A stretch of 64,000 bases of DNA from an uncultured Lachnospiraceae bacterium (GTDB taxonomy: Bacteria; Bacillota; Clostridia; Lachnospirales; Lachnospiraceae), in NCBI GenBank assembly GCA_910577275.1, contig CAJTMW010000017.1:20938-84937 (forward strand), written 5' to 3'. Under the pieces are notes generated by a model that saw nothing but the letters and a program-made list of their open reading frames with translations, had not been told where the DNA came from and ran no database searches. Shown piece by piece: positions 8,575 through 17,166 of this stretch. The stretch's first letter is position 1, and each line of letters starts with the position of its first letter. The translations under genes were made by a program, and so were the position numbers.

Positions 8575-9180
8575 ATGTATCCGGCAAGAGAAGAAGCGGA
8601 GAGATTATTAATAGAAGCGGAAGCCTGCAATCCCGGGCCGTGGGGAAATCACAGCCGGGTGGCGGCAATGTGCGCGGAGAAAATTGCCGCAGCCGCCGGT
8701 ATGGATAAGGAAAAGGCGTATGTTCTGGGACTTTTGCATGACATCGGGCGTAAATTCGGCGTGAAGCATTTGGGACATGTTTACGACGGATATCAGTATA
8801 TGCAGGAACTGGGCTATGACGAGGTGGCAAGGATTTGCCTCACCCATTCTTTCAGCATTCCTGACCTTGAGGTTTATATCGGCAACCGGGATATTTCTGA
8901 TGAGCAGCAGGAGGAAATCCGCGCCGCACTGGCGGTATGTGTTTATGACGAGTATGATAAGCTGATTCAGCTTTGCGACGCTCTTGCCGGAGCGGACGGT
9001 GTTGTGCCCATGGAGGAGAGAATGGCGGATATCAGGAAAAGGTACGGCAGCTACCCGCAGGATAAATGGGATGCCAATATGGCTTTGAGGAGTTACTTTG
9101 AGGAAAAGGCGGGGGAGGATATTTACTGTCTGGTTAATAAAAAAAGCGAGGTTATCCATGACGGAAAAGGAAAGAAATGA
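8575..9180 (+). CDS. HD-domain hydrolase
   Basis: Protein of 201 residues with an HD phosphohydrolase core: the first His in NHSRVAAMC (about residue 24), the HD pair in LGLLHDIGRKFG (about 60), and a later YDEYDKLIQLCD segment (about 125) providing the last Asp. Such proteins hydrolyse phosphate esters or nucleotides with bound metal. AAGGAGG lies 9-10 bases before the ATG. It overlaps the next gene by 23 bp. Close homologues of this layout are common single-domain HD proteins in Clostridia; no specific substrate can be given. Confidence 0.82.
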   Translation: MYPAREEAERLLIEAEACNPGPWGNHSRVAAMCAEKIAAAAGMDKEKAYVLGLLHDIGRKFGVKHLGHVYDGYQYMQELGYDEVARICLTHSFSIPDLEVYIGNRDISDEQQEEIRAALAVCVYDEYDKLIQLCDALAGADGVVPMEERMADIRKRYGSYPQDKWDANMALRSYFEEKAGEDIYCLVNKKSEVIHDGKGKK

Positions 9181-9601
9181 TTATTTTTATGTATGTTCCC
9201 TGATAGAGTATATTGCCCGTGAGACGAAGAATCATCGGGGAGTGGTTGTGGAGGCTCTGGGCGAGAGGGGCGTAAGAAAGCAGCTTGAGGATGCGGAAGT
9301 CAATCACTGTCTTTCTTTTGAGCAGGTAAGCGATGAAGTGATAGCGCATTACCGGATTTCGCGGGGAGATTTCGACACAATTACTGACTGCGAGTACACG
9401 ATTCCGAGCTTCATGGATATCGGTAAGCTGTACAGCATTATGATAGAGGACTGCGCACAGCCGGGGCAGGAGGTCAGCGAATTGATGAAAATCTTTACTT
9501 CCTTTATCAGCGATAAAATATCTAATTTCAGGTCGGATGTCTATTACCAGAATCCCAGTTATCTGGAATGCTCGTATAAAGAGGGGTATTTGCTGGATTA
9601 A
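9158..9601 (+). CDS. conserved protein of unknown function
   Basis: Protein of 147 residues that I cannot assign to a named family. The preferred start is ATG 9158 (protein begins MTEKERNDYFYV), inside the end of the HD gene; an open frame extends 60 bp further upstream but has no ribosome site. The sequence is soluble and mixed alpha, with a distinctive VNHCLSFEQVSDEVIAHY segment near residue 50 and DIGKLYSIMIED near 90. No transmembrane or signal segment is visible. Tight overlap with the HD-domain gene suggests joint expression and perhaps a joint role. A 227 bp AT-rich gap with runs of A and T follows before the next operon and probably holds its promoter. Confidence 0.7.
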   Translation: MTEKERNDYFYVCSLIEYIARETKNHRGVVVEALGERGVRKQLEDAEVNHCLSFEQVSDEVIAHYRISRGDFDTITDCEYTIPSFMDIGKLYSIMIEDCAQPGQEVSELMKIFTSFISDKISNFRSDVYYQNPSYLECSYKEGYLLD

Positions 9602-9828
9602 GGGGTATTGTAATTATAGGGGAAGGGTTGCTTTGTATAGAGGGTAATCTTTCTCCATTTTCTTGTATTTCTTTATTTTTTGTGAATTCTGTCTCGTTTC
9701 TTAAAAAAATTCGACTTAAAAAATTTAAAAATCTTAAAAAATCCATAATATTTTAAGGATTTAAAAACCTTTTTAATTGAAAAATGATAAAAATAAATGC
9801 TACTCTTGCCTCGGAAGGAGGTGAGGAT

Positions 9829-10788
9829 GTGAGCAGAAAAGCTGGGAGTAATCCGGCAGCGGGAAAGAAGAAAACAGGATTGCTGGAGGAGATTCGCAGG
9901 AAATGGTTTTTTTATGTGATTGCAATTCCGGGGATTGTCTGTCTAATTTTGTTTTGCTATTTGCCAATGGCCGGATTATATGTGGTTTTTGAACGCTACA
10001 CTTATCAGGGGGGACTGTTTGGAAGCGAATTTGTGGGGTTACAGAACTTTAAATTCTTTTTTATGAATTTAAATAATGCCATCCGGGCAACACGCAATAC
10101 GTTGGTGATTAACGGTTTCAGTATCGTATTTGGAGTCGTGGTCAATGTGGGTATTGCGGTAATGCTGAATGAAATTAATTCCAGACGGTATCAAAAGGTG
10201 ACGCAGACAGTGATGCTGTTTCCCTATTTTATATCGTGGATTGTAGTGGGTATGGTGGCGCTTGCGCTTTTTGATGAAAATGCAGGGCTGGTAAACTCCG
10301 CTATCCGCGCAATGGGTGGAAACGGCATAGACTGGTATTCCAATCCGGATTATTGGTGGCCCATTCTGATTATTACCACAATTTGGAAGGGCGCCGGTTA
10401 TGGTTCGATTATTTACTATTGTGCCCTGACTGGTTTTGACCAGAGCCTGTATGAAGCGGCCGAGATTGACGGCGCAGGACGGCTGCAGAGGATTTTTAAA
10501 ATTACGCTTCCGCTGCTTAAGCCTACGATTATTATTATGTTTTTATTGAATATCGGCGGGATACTGGCAGGAGGCGTGGACCAGATTATGGGTATGACAA
10601 ATTTAAATCCTTTGTTACTGGAAAAGACAGACACTATTGCCACGTTTGTTTACCGGTCAGCTATTGTGAACGGACAGTTTGAATCTGCGTCCGCTATCAC
10701 GCTATATCAGTCCATTTTTGGATTTATTCTGGTACTGGGTTCTAACCTGTTGGTAAAAAAAGTGGACCCGGATTACGCGTTGTTTTAA
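9829..10788 (+). CDS. LplB-type ABC sugar permease
   Basis: Permease of about 319 residues of the LplB/YtcP-associated family. After a basic cytoplasmic N-terminus come six hydrophobic segments and the EAA loop YEAAEIDGAGRLQRIF with LPLLKP. The C-terminus ending KKVDPDYALF is typical of LplB-like subunits. The chosen start is GTG 9829 because AAGGAGGTGAGG lies directly before it; an in-frame ATG at 9784 has no ribosome site. It forms an importer with the next permease and lipoprotein. No ATPase gene is present nearby, as is usual where a shared MsmX-like ATPase serves several importers. Confidence 0.9.
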   Translation: MSRKAGSNPAAGKKKTGLLEEIRRKWFFYVIAIPGIVCLILFCYLPMAGLYVVFERYTYQGGLFGSEFVGLQNFKFFFMNLNNAIRATRNTLVINGFSIVFGVVVNVGIAVMLNEINSRRYQKVTQTVMLFPYFISWIVVGMVALALFDENAGLVNSAIRAMGGNGIDWYSNPDYWWPILIITTIWKGAGYGSIIYYCALTGFDQSLYEAAEIDGAGRLQRIFKITLPLLKPTIIIMFLLNIGGILAGGVDQIMGMTNLNPLLLEKTDTIATFVYRSAIVNGQFESASAITLYQSIFGFILVLGSNLLVKKVDPDYALF

Positions 10789-10821
10789 AAAGCCAGTCTG
10801 GAAGGAATTGGGGTTATCTGA

Positions 10822-11736
10822 ATGAAGAAAGTAAAAGATACACAATATGCGGTGTCACGCAAAACAAAAGAAAGCATTATTTGCTATGTAATTGTAGGTA
10901 TTATAACGGTAAGCTGTTTTTTGCCGTTATGGATTTCATTTGTGGCGTCTATTTCAGATGAAACGGAAATTATTAATAAGGGATTTTCCCTGCTGCCAAG
11001 AAAAGCAACGTTAGAGACTTACCGTTTCATTCTGGACAACAAGGGAACAATGCTGCTTCGGGCATACGGCGTTTCTTTTCTGACGGTACTTTTGGGAACG
11101 GTGTACTCCGTAACTGTCATGACGTTGTTTGCATATGCCACGGCGCAGAAAAAGGAGAATTTCCGGTTTGCACAGCCGCTTTCCTTTTTTGCATGGTTTA
11201 CCATGATATTCAGCGGCGGCCTTCTGCCCTGGTATATTCTCTGCACAAAGTATTATGGCCTGCAGAATAATATCTGGGCGCTGGTTTTACCTTACGGGAT
11301 GAATGTGTTTTATATGTTTGTCCTGAAAAGCAATTTTAAGGCGGTGCCGGAGGAGCTGATAGAAGCCGGAAAGATTGACGGGGCTTCAGATGCAAGAATA
11401 TTTTTCACCATAGCGCTTCCCCTGTCAAAGGTGGGACTGGTGAGCGTCATTTTATTTATGGCGTTGCAGTACTGGAATGATTTTTATTTATCTTTGTATC
11501 TGATTACAAAAACGGATTTGTACACACTGCAAAAGCTTTTGTACAACATGATGGCAAATGTATCCGCGCTGCTGACGAATTCTACATTGCAGTCGGCGAA
11601 GGACCATATCGTATTGCCGACGAATACGGCGCGAATGGCGATGACAATTTTTACAGTGCTTCCGGTTCTTGTGTTTTATCCGTTTGCACAGAAGTATTTT
11701 GTAAAGGGAATTACCGTCGGGGCGGTAAAGGGTTAA
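10822..11736 (+). CDS. YtcP-type ABC sugar permease
   Basis: Second permease of this importer, 304 residues. It has an N-terminal hydrophobic helix, the FLPLWISFVASIS segment typical of YtcP-like subunits, the EAA loop EAGKIDGASDARIFF with IALPLSK, and the C-terminus YFVKGITVGAVKG. It begins 33 bp after the first permease with a GGAAGG ribosome site. The order LplB-type permease, YtcP-type permease, binding lipoprotein is the usual layout for importers of oligosaccharides or polysaccharide fragments in gut Clostridia. Confidence 0.9.
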   Translation: MKKVKDTQYAVSRKTKESIICYVIVGIITVSCFLPLWISFVASISDETEIINKGFSLLPRKATLETYRFILDNKGTMLLRAYGVSFLTVLLGTVYSVTVMTLFAYATAQKKENFRFAQPLSFFAWFTMIFSGGLLPWYILCTKYYGLQNNIWALVLPYGMNVFYMFVLKSNFKAVPEELIEAGKIDGASDARIFFTIALPLSKVGLVSVILFMALQYWNDFYLSLYLITKTDLYTLQKLLYNMMANVSALLTNSTLQSAKDHIVLPTNTARMAMTIFTVLPVLVFYPFAQKYFVKGITVGAVKG

Positions 11737-11824
11737 GAGGCGGAGCAAGGTCTGCGTCCGCGTCGTATCCGCAGGCTTTTGCAAACATAATGAATATAAA
11801 AATGGCGCAGAAAGAGAGGAAAAA

Positions 11825-13393
11825 ATGAAAAAAAGATTTTTGGCAATGGTGATGAGTCTGGTAATCGCGGCAGGGCTTTTGGCAGGCTGCGGTTCAGGAA
11901 GTAAGGAAGCTGCGGGGGAAACAAATGCAGCGTCTGAAACAGAAGAAGCGGAACAGAAAAATGAGGATTCCGCGTCCGCACAGGAGGCTGAAGGAGCTTC
12001 TTCCAATGATAATAAGGAGCTGGTGGAGCTTCGTCTGATTTTTTATGGAGATATGTCCTCCCGCAGAGAAGAGTTTTTTAAAAACGAGTTCCATGATGCT
12101 GTGCTCAAAGACCTGAATATCGACTTGACAGTGGAATTCCTTCCCTGGGGGTCTGACACAAGCGTATCCACGATGCTGGCCAGCGGCGAGAGCTTTGCCA
12201 TAGAGTATATCGTGGCCAATTATGACTGGCATACAAAGGGGTATCTGGCTGAAATTGACGAATCTCTTCTGGAAGAGCATCTTCCGGCACTGATAAAGGC
12301 ACGAGGAGAAAACAACGGGTTTGAATGTACAAAATATAATGGTAAAATATATGCGGTTCCTTTTGGAAACAAGCCTTATGCAGGTTCCATGCAGTATTTT
12401 GATATCAGAGGCGATATTTTAGACGAACTGGGCTATAAGCCGTCGGATATTAATACGCTGGAAAAGCTGGAAAGCCTTATGGCGGAATGCAAGGAAAAGT
12501 ATCCCCAGATGCGCACCGTTACCAATCCTGATTTCCTTCCCTACGCACTCTGGTTTTACTGCGGTGAGGGTACAAGGTCTTTAAATGAAGGAAATGATTT
12601 TGTATATGTAAACGAAGAAGAGGACGGCGATACGGTTTACAGCTATTTTGAATCGGAAGGGTTTAAAAATCTTTGTGAAATTACAGCCAGATGGGCTCAG
12701 CTTGGATATCTTGATAAGGATTTGATTACCAATCCGTCTCAGGGTGATGCAGACTGGAATACGGCTAACTGCTTAAGCCGTAACGGTATGCCCGGCTCCC
12801 TGATTTCCACCAGTCTGAAAACGGCTAATCCAAAGGCATATGAGACAATGGTGAAAATAGGCAGTCAGGTAAATATTAAAAATAAGGATTATGACTGGGG
12901 TATTGCGATTTCGGCTTCGGATAAGGAAAATGTTCCACGCTGGCTAGACCTGTTTAATTGGATGTATCTGGACCAGGAGCACTTTAACTTTTGCGTGTAT
13001 GGCGTGGAAGGCAAGGATTATGAAATGACGGAAGACGGCTCGGTTAACAAGCTGGTTTCGGATTCCTTTATTGACAGCTGGTTTATGGAGGCAATTCCTT
13101 ATAATGTTTATGATTCCTCCTTCCCGCAGGAAACCATTGATGAATACGAGCATTTTGACGATGATGCGGTGTTCTCCAAGCTGACAGGATTTTCTTTTGA
13201 TACGACGCCGGTAGCGACGGAGGTTGCGATGCTGACTTCGATATATGATGAAAAATTAAAACCGATGTCTCTGGGATTCCTGGATTATGATGAAAACATC
13301 GACAGTGTGATTGCAGAGCTGAAAGTAGCAGGATTGGATACCTACATTGCCGAATATCAAAGACAGTTTTCTGAATTTTATGCGCAAAAATAA
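11825..13393 (+). CDS. extracellular solute-binding lipoprotein (family 1)
   Basis: Binding protein of 522 residues for the adjacent permease pair. It starts with a lipoprotein signal peptide; the lipobox LLAGC places the lipidated Cys at residue 22. A Ser/Ala/Glu-rich linker (about 23-60) joins it to the two-lobe binding domain, which runs to the C-terminus (for example WLDLFNWMYLDQEHFNF near 375-395). Its large size fits the LipO-like class that binds oligosaccharides. Substrate is inferred from neighbours: the GH78 and GH35 genes downstream point to rhamnose- and galactose-containing glycans. Confidence 0.9.
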   Translation: MKKRFLAMVMSLVIAAGLLAGCGSGSKEAAGETNAASETEEAEQKNEDSASAQEAEGASSNDNKELVELRLIFYGDMSSRREEFFKNEFHDAVLKDLNIDLTVEFLPWGSDTSVSTMLASGESFAIEYIVANYDWHTKGYLAEIDESLLEEHLPALIKARGENNGFECTKYNGKIYAVPFGNKPYAGSMQYFDIRGDILDELGYKPSDINTLEKLESLMAECKEKYPQMRTVTNPDFLPYALWFYCGEGTRSLNEGNDFVYVNEEEDGDTVYSYFESEGFKNLCEITARWAQLGYLDKDLITNPSQGDADWNTANCLSRNGMPGSLISTSLKTANPKAYETMVKIGSQVNIKNKDYDWGIAISASDKENVPRWLDLFNWMYLDQEHFNFCVYGVEGKDYEMTEDGSVNKLVSDSFIDSWFMEAIPYNVYDSSFPQETIDEYEHFDDDAVFSKLTGFSFDTTPVATEVAMLTSIYDEKLKPMSLGFLDYDENIDSVIAELKVAGLDTYIAEYQRQFSEFYAQK

Positions 13394-13462
13394 GTAGGAA
13401 GCAGGAGAAAGGCTGTCGCGGATGCGGCGGTCTTTCCACGCTTAAGATGGGGAGAAACGAAG

Positions 13463-14860
13463 ATGAATATACCGGAGGGCAGAGTATCGGAACAGGTGGC
13501 ATATTTTAAACCGTATAAAGGCCATGTACGCAATCCCGGAATGGGAATCATTTCTATGGCAATCAGTGACCATATGGTGACGGGCTATTCGCCGCAGCAG
13601 AGGGCGGCAAATGATTTAAAAAAGCCTTTTAAACTGAAGGAAAAAATGTTGGAAGAGGTATGCAGGCTTCCGTTTATAGATAATTTATATATCCGTGTTG
13701 GATGGAACGATGTGCAGAAGGCGGAAGGAAGACTGGACATTATTCCGGAATTTGAAATGGCCGTGGAGGCTGCGCGGAGGGCAGGAATTACATGGGGCTT
13801 TCGTATTATGCAGGCATCGCCCAGCAATGAAAGGGAGGATTTACTGCCGGATTTTTTAAGGGGACGCCTTCCCGTATATCCCTATTATGACGGAGCATTT
13901 TACGGACCATCGCCGAAAAAGCTGCCTTTATATACGGAAGAATACTTACAGTATTGGAACGAGATGCTTCAGATGCTCGGAGAAAAGTATGATTCCGATT
14001 TATCCCTTGCTTACGGCGATGTGTCAGGATTTGGCCTGTGGGGAGAAGGTCATCATGGATGCCATGTAAAACCGGAGGAACCTGTTGTGGACTTGGAGCT
14101 GGATTCCAGAGAAAGGACGGAAGAGATTGTCGGAACCTTAATTGACAGTCACAGAAAAGCTTTTCCCAAAACGCCAATGGTGTTGAATCTGGTGCTTTCC
14201 GAATACAAAGCGGCGCAAGATGCCATACAGAACGGGTGCTGGGTACGGAGAGACAGCTATTATCACTGGTTTACGGCCGAACACGCAGCCAGAGGGCTGA
14301 TGAAGCGGGGGGATGCGGCAATGATTTTTGAGACGGTCATGCCGGGAATAGAGATGGAAGATAATAAGGATGCAGCCTTCCGCCGGAATTATATGGAGCT
14401 GCCGGACAAAATGTGTGATTATGGAGCAGCTTACGGAATCGTCGGATTTAATCCCCTGGATACGCTTTATGCGGCTCATATGATGTCGGGACTGTTTGAA
14501 ACCTTTTCTGAAAGAGCCGGATACCGGCTGCGCCCTTCTATCGTATGGAAAGCGACTGACCCGGACGGGGGAAGGAGCCTTATACTCGGGATGGTAAACG
14601 ACGGCTCTGCGAATCCGCCGGGAACGGTCAGCTTTACTGCGGAAGGTATGGGGGGAAAAACGCAGGTTCAGGTAAACGGAGCAAATTTTTCGGGGAGAAT
14701 GTATCTGGTGGAGCTTCCGCTTCCTGAAGGCTGTGGCTCTATAGTAGAGCTTTCCATGACGCTTACCATGGGAGGGAAATGTATGCCTGTCCGGTTTGCT
14801 GCGGATACGGGCGAGGGCAAAGCACCTGAAAAGCTGCGGATTTTTTTGAATCACGAATAA
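13463..14860 (+). CDS. putative TIM-barrel glycoside hydrolase
   Basis: Cytoplasmic protein of 465 residues, with no signal peptide. The N-terminal three quarters look like a (beta/alpha)8 barrel of the beta-galactosidase-like superfamily: NPGMGIISM near the start, YIRVGWNDVQKAEG near 75-90, and FGLWGEGHHG near 190. The last ~110 residues look like a beta-sandwich (SIVWKATDPDGGRSLILGM onward). Candidate catalytic acids are Glu195 in WGEGHH and Glu290 in MIFETV, chosen by position only. I cannot name the family; relatives of DUF4832-type proteins share the NPG and WGE features. It sits between importer and sensor genes, so it is probably part of glycan breakdown. Confidence 0.65.
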   Translation: MNIPEGRVSEQVAYFKPYKGHVRNPGMGIISMAISDHMVTGYSPQQRAANDLKKPFKLKEKMLEEVCRLPFIDNLYIRVGWNDVQKAEGRLDIIPEFEMAVEAARRAGITWGFRIMQASPSNEREDLLPDFLRGRLPVYPYYDGAFYGPSPKKLPLYTEEYLQYWNEMLQMLGEKYDSDLSLAYGDVSGFGLWGEGHHGCHVKPEEPVVDLELDSRERTEEIVGTLIDSHRKAFPKTPMVLNLVLSEYKAAQDAIQNGCWVRRDSYYHWFTAEHAARGLMKRGDAAMIFETVMPGIEMEDNKDAAFRRNYMELPDKMCDYGAAYGIVGFNPLDTLYAAHMMSGLFETFSERAGYRLRPSIVWKATDPDGGRSLILGMVNDGSANPPGTVSFTAEGMGGKTQVQVNGANFSGRMYLVELPLPEGCGSIVELSMTLTMGGKCMPVRFAADTGEGKAPEKLRIFLNHE

Positions 14861-14886
14861 AGGCAGGTTAAACCGGAGGAGGAAAT

Positions 14887-16050
14887 ATGGGGTGGCTGAA
14901 AGATAAAACAGGAACTTTATTTTCGAAAACAGTACTGGGAATGCTGTCAGTGTCTTTAACGGTACTGATTGCCGCAATTATAGTTCTGTTCTCCTGGTTT
15001 CGTGCACAGATGGCGGAGGGATACCGGGAACTGACTTATGAAGCGATGGCCAATACGGATACGGTATTTTCCGGTAGATTGACGGATGCAAAAAACAGGA
15101 TAACGGAATGGTATACATCCCCCGACGGAATCTGCCTGCGTCTTAAAGAGAATACGCCGTTTACGGAGCATATGTCGTTTATCAATAAAATTTTGAGTAC
15201 CTTAAACGGAAACAGCTTCATGCAGTCGGTATGCTTTGTCAATACCGGAAAAAGTATATCTCTTACGGTAGGCTCCAACGTTTCCCACCCTGAAGATTTA
15301 GAGGAAAGTCTTTTAGGTCAACTGGAAAATGTGGGAAACGGAAACCGGATTTTTTTCTGGAATGCAAAAGACAGCTTTTCGGACGATACGATTCCGATTA
15401 TGAGCGTATCTATGGCGGAAAATGCCATGGGAGACTTGCGCTTTTCCGGCATGTCCGTTATCAATATCGATTTGCGCCAGTTTAATAAGAGTCTTTTTTC
15501 CGGCAGAAAGCAGGGACAGTTCCGGCTGATTGTGTTGGACCGGGAGGGAGTGGTAGTCTGCAACAGCGATTTGACAAATCTTGGCGAGGACTGGTCGCAA
15601 AAAGAGTGGGTACAGCGCATTCTCGGAGGAGAAACACAGTTTGACGTTAAGGAAGAAGGAAAACGCTGGGAGATTCAGGCGGCCTTGTCCGGCGAGGACG
15701 GCTTTTATATGGTAGCGCAGTCGGAGTACGTGGCGCGGATTGTCAACGTAAACTATATTCTCTATATGGTTCTTGCGGTAATCCTCGTAGCAGCGGCGAC
15801 GATAGTCGTTATGACGATGCTGGTATCCCGGAGGATTTTTCAGCCGTTCCGTACAATGGTAGGTAATTTAAAGCAGTCGCCAATGATGGATGAGCTGGAA
15901 GAGGAAAGGGATGAGGTCGCTTTTCTGGAACATTTCTATGAAGGAATCTCTACTAATTTAAGAACCTTAAACGACAGGAAAGAAAATGACTTCATTGTTA
16001 AAAATTTACTTTTGGGGAACCAGAGAAAAGAAATTAAGCTGTTGATGTAG
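14887..16050 (+). pseudogene. Cache-sensor AraC regulator, N-terminal part (TAG-interrupted)
   Basis: First half of a membrane-bound regulator. It has a transmembrane helix at about 16-38, an extracellular Cache-like sensor (about 40-290), a second helix at about 296-317 and the start of the linker. The frame stops at TAG 16048-16050 and then continues in the same frame to 17166 with no other stop, so one nonsense codon splits a protein of about 759 residues, the usual size for this class. Without readthrough this half would be a sensor with no DNA-binding domain. The start has GGAGGAGG upstream. It sits between glycosidase genes it would be expected to control. Confidence 0.82.
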
Positions 16051-17166
16051 CAGAAAGAAATTCTTGCAGAGGATGTACCTTACTATATGCTTCTCGTTTT
16101 GGTGGAGAGCTGTGACAGTAAAGAAAATTTCAGTATGCAGGAATATGATATGTTAAGGAGTATGTCAGGCAGTGTTTTTTGCAGCGCGTTGGAAAAGTAC
16201 GGACGCTGTACCTGCCTGGAAGTAGGGCTGCGGAGGATGCTGTTTATCATATCCGGCATTTCGAATATCCGTCCTGATTCGGAAAGAATTCTGGAGGCGG
16301 TAAAGAGGGCGGAGCTTTCATTGAAAAAGCTCTCTCAAATCCGAATATACAGCTTATTGTCCGAAGCTTTGGTGGATGGCGGGGAGACTTGCGTTGCCTG
16401 TTTCACAAGGCTGAATGACTGTCTGAAAACCCGGCATTTGCTGGAAAGGGAAGACACGCTGGTGATAGGGATAGAGGAGGAACATATAAAGGACGAAATA
16501 CCCGAAGAATTGCTCCTTAGCCTGAAACAAAGAGATAAAGCGGGCTTTATGGAGGTGCTTCGCCACGTTCTGGCAGAGTGCGAGACGATGCCGTGGAGCG
16601 CTTTTTCGGACAGAATTGCCAAAGTGGCGTCGGTGATAGTGAAAGCCGGAAGGATGAAACAGACAGAGAAAAAAAATTCTGAGGAAATGATGAAAAGCCG
16701 GGTTGCGGCGATGAAAGAGCGGGAGGAGCTGCTTTTATGGCTGGAATCGCTGTATGATGAAGCGGCTATTCAAATCAGTAAGGTCAGCAGCCATTCTACG
16801 GCTTCCATGATGGAGGAGGCGGTGGATTATATCCGCAATAACTATGACGACTGCAATTTGAATGTGAATCAGCTGGCGGAACGGCTGAATATCAGTACGG
16901 CATATTTCGGACAGTTGTTTGCGGAGTTTACAGGGCTTCGGACATTGGATTACATTTTGCGCATACGCATGGAAAAGGCCAGAGATATTCTGCTTTCCGA
17001 GCCGGGAACGGATATTTCCCAGGTGGCGTCTGCGGTGGGCTATGGAAGCAGTACTTATTTTACGACTGCCTTTAAGAAATTTTACGGGGTCACGCCGTCC
17101 CGCTTCCGGGATTATCACGCTGCGGCGGAAAGGAGAGTGGAGGATGCTGAGAATAACGGAATGTAG
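16051..17166 (+). pseudogene. Cache-sensor AraC regulator, C-terminal part after the TAG
   Basis: Second half of the interrupted regulator, same frame as the first. It contains a middle domain (about 140 residues), a probable coiled segment (MKSRVAAMKEREELL) and a C-terminal AraC double helix-turn-helix with LNVNQLAERLNISTAYFGQL and SSTYFTTAFKKFYG. Internal start codons exist (for example ATG 16087) but none has a convincing ribosome site near the TAG. If translated alone it would be a soluble AraC-type activator without its sensor. The last 23 bp overlap the rhamnosidase gene. The intact DNA-binding domain suggests that the stop is recent. Confidence 0.82.

Noticed and set aside
16919..17143. 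Earlier start for the GH78 rhamnosidase (open frame from 16919).
   Set aside because: That part overlaps the AraC DNA-binding domain in another frame, and ATG 17144 has a good ribosome site and a normal GH78 N-terminus.
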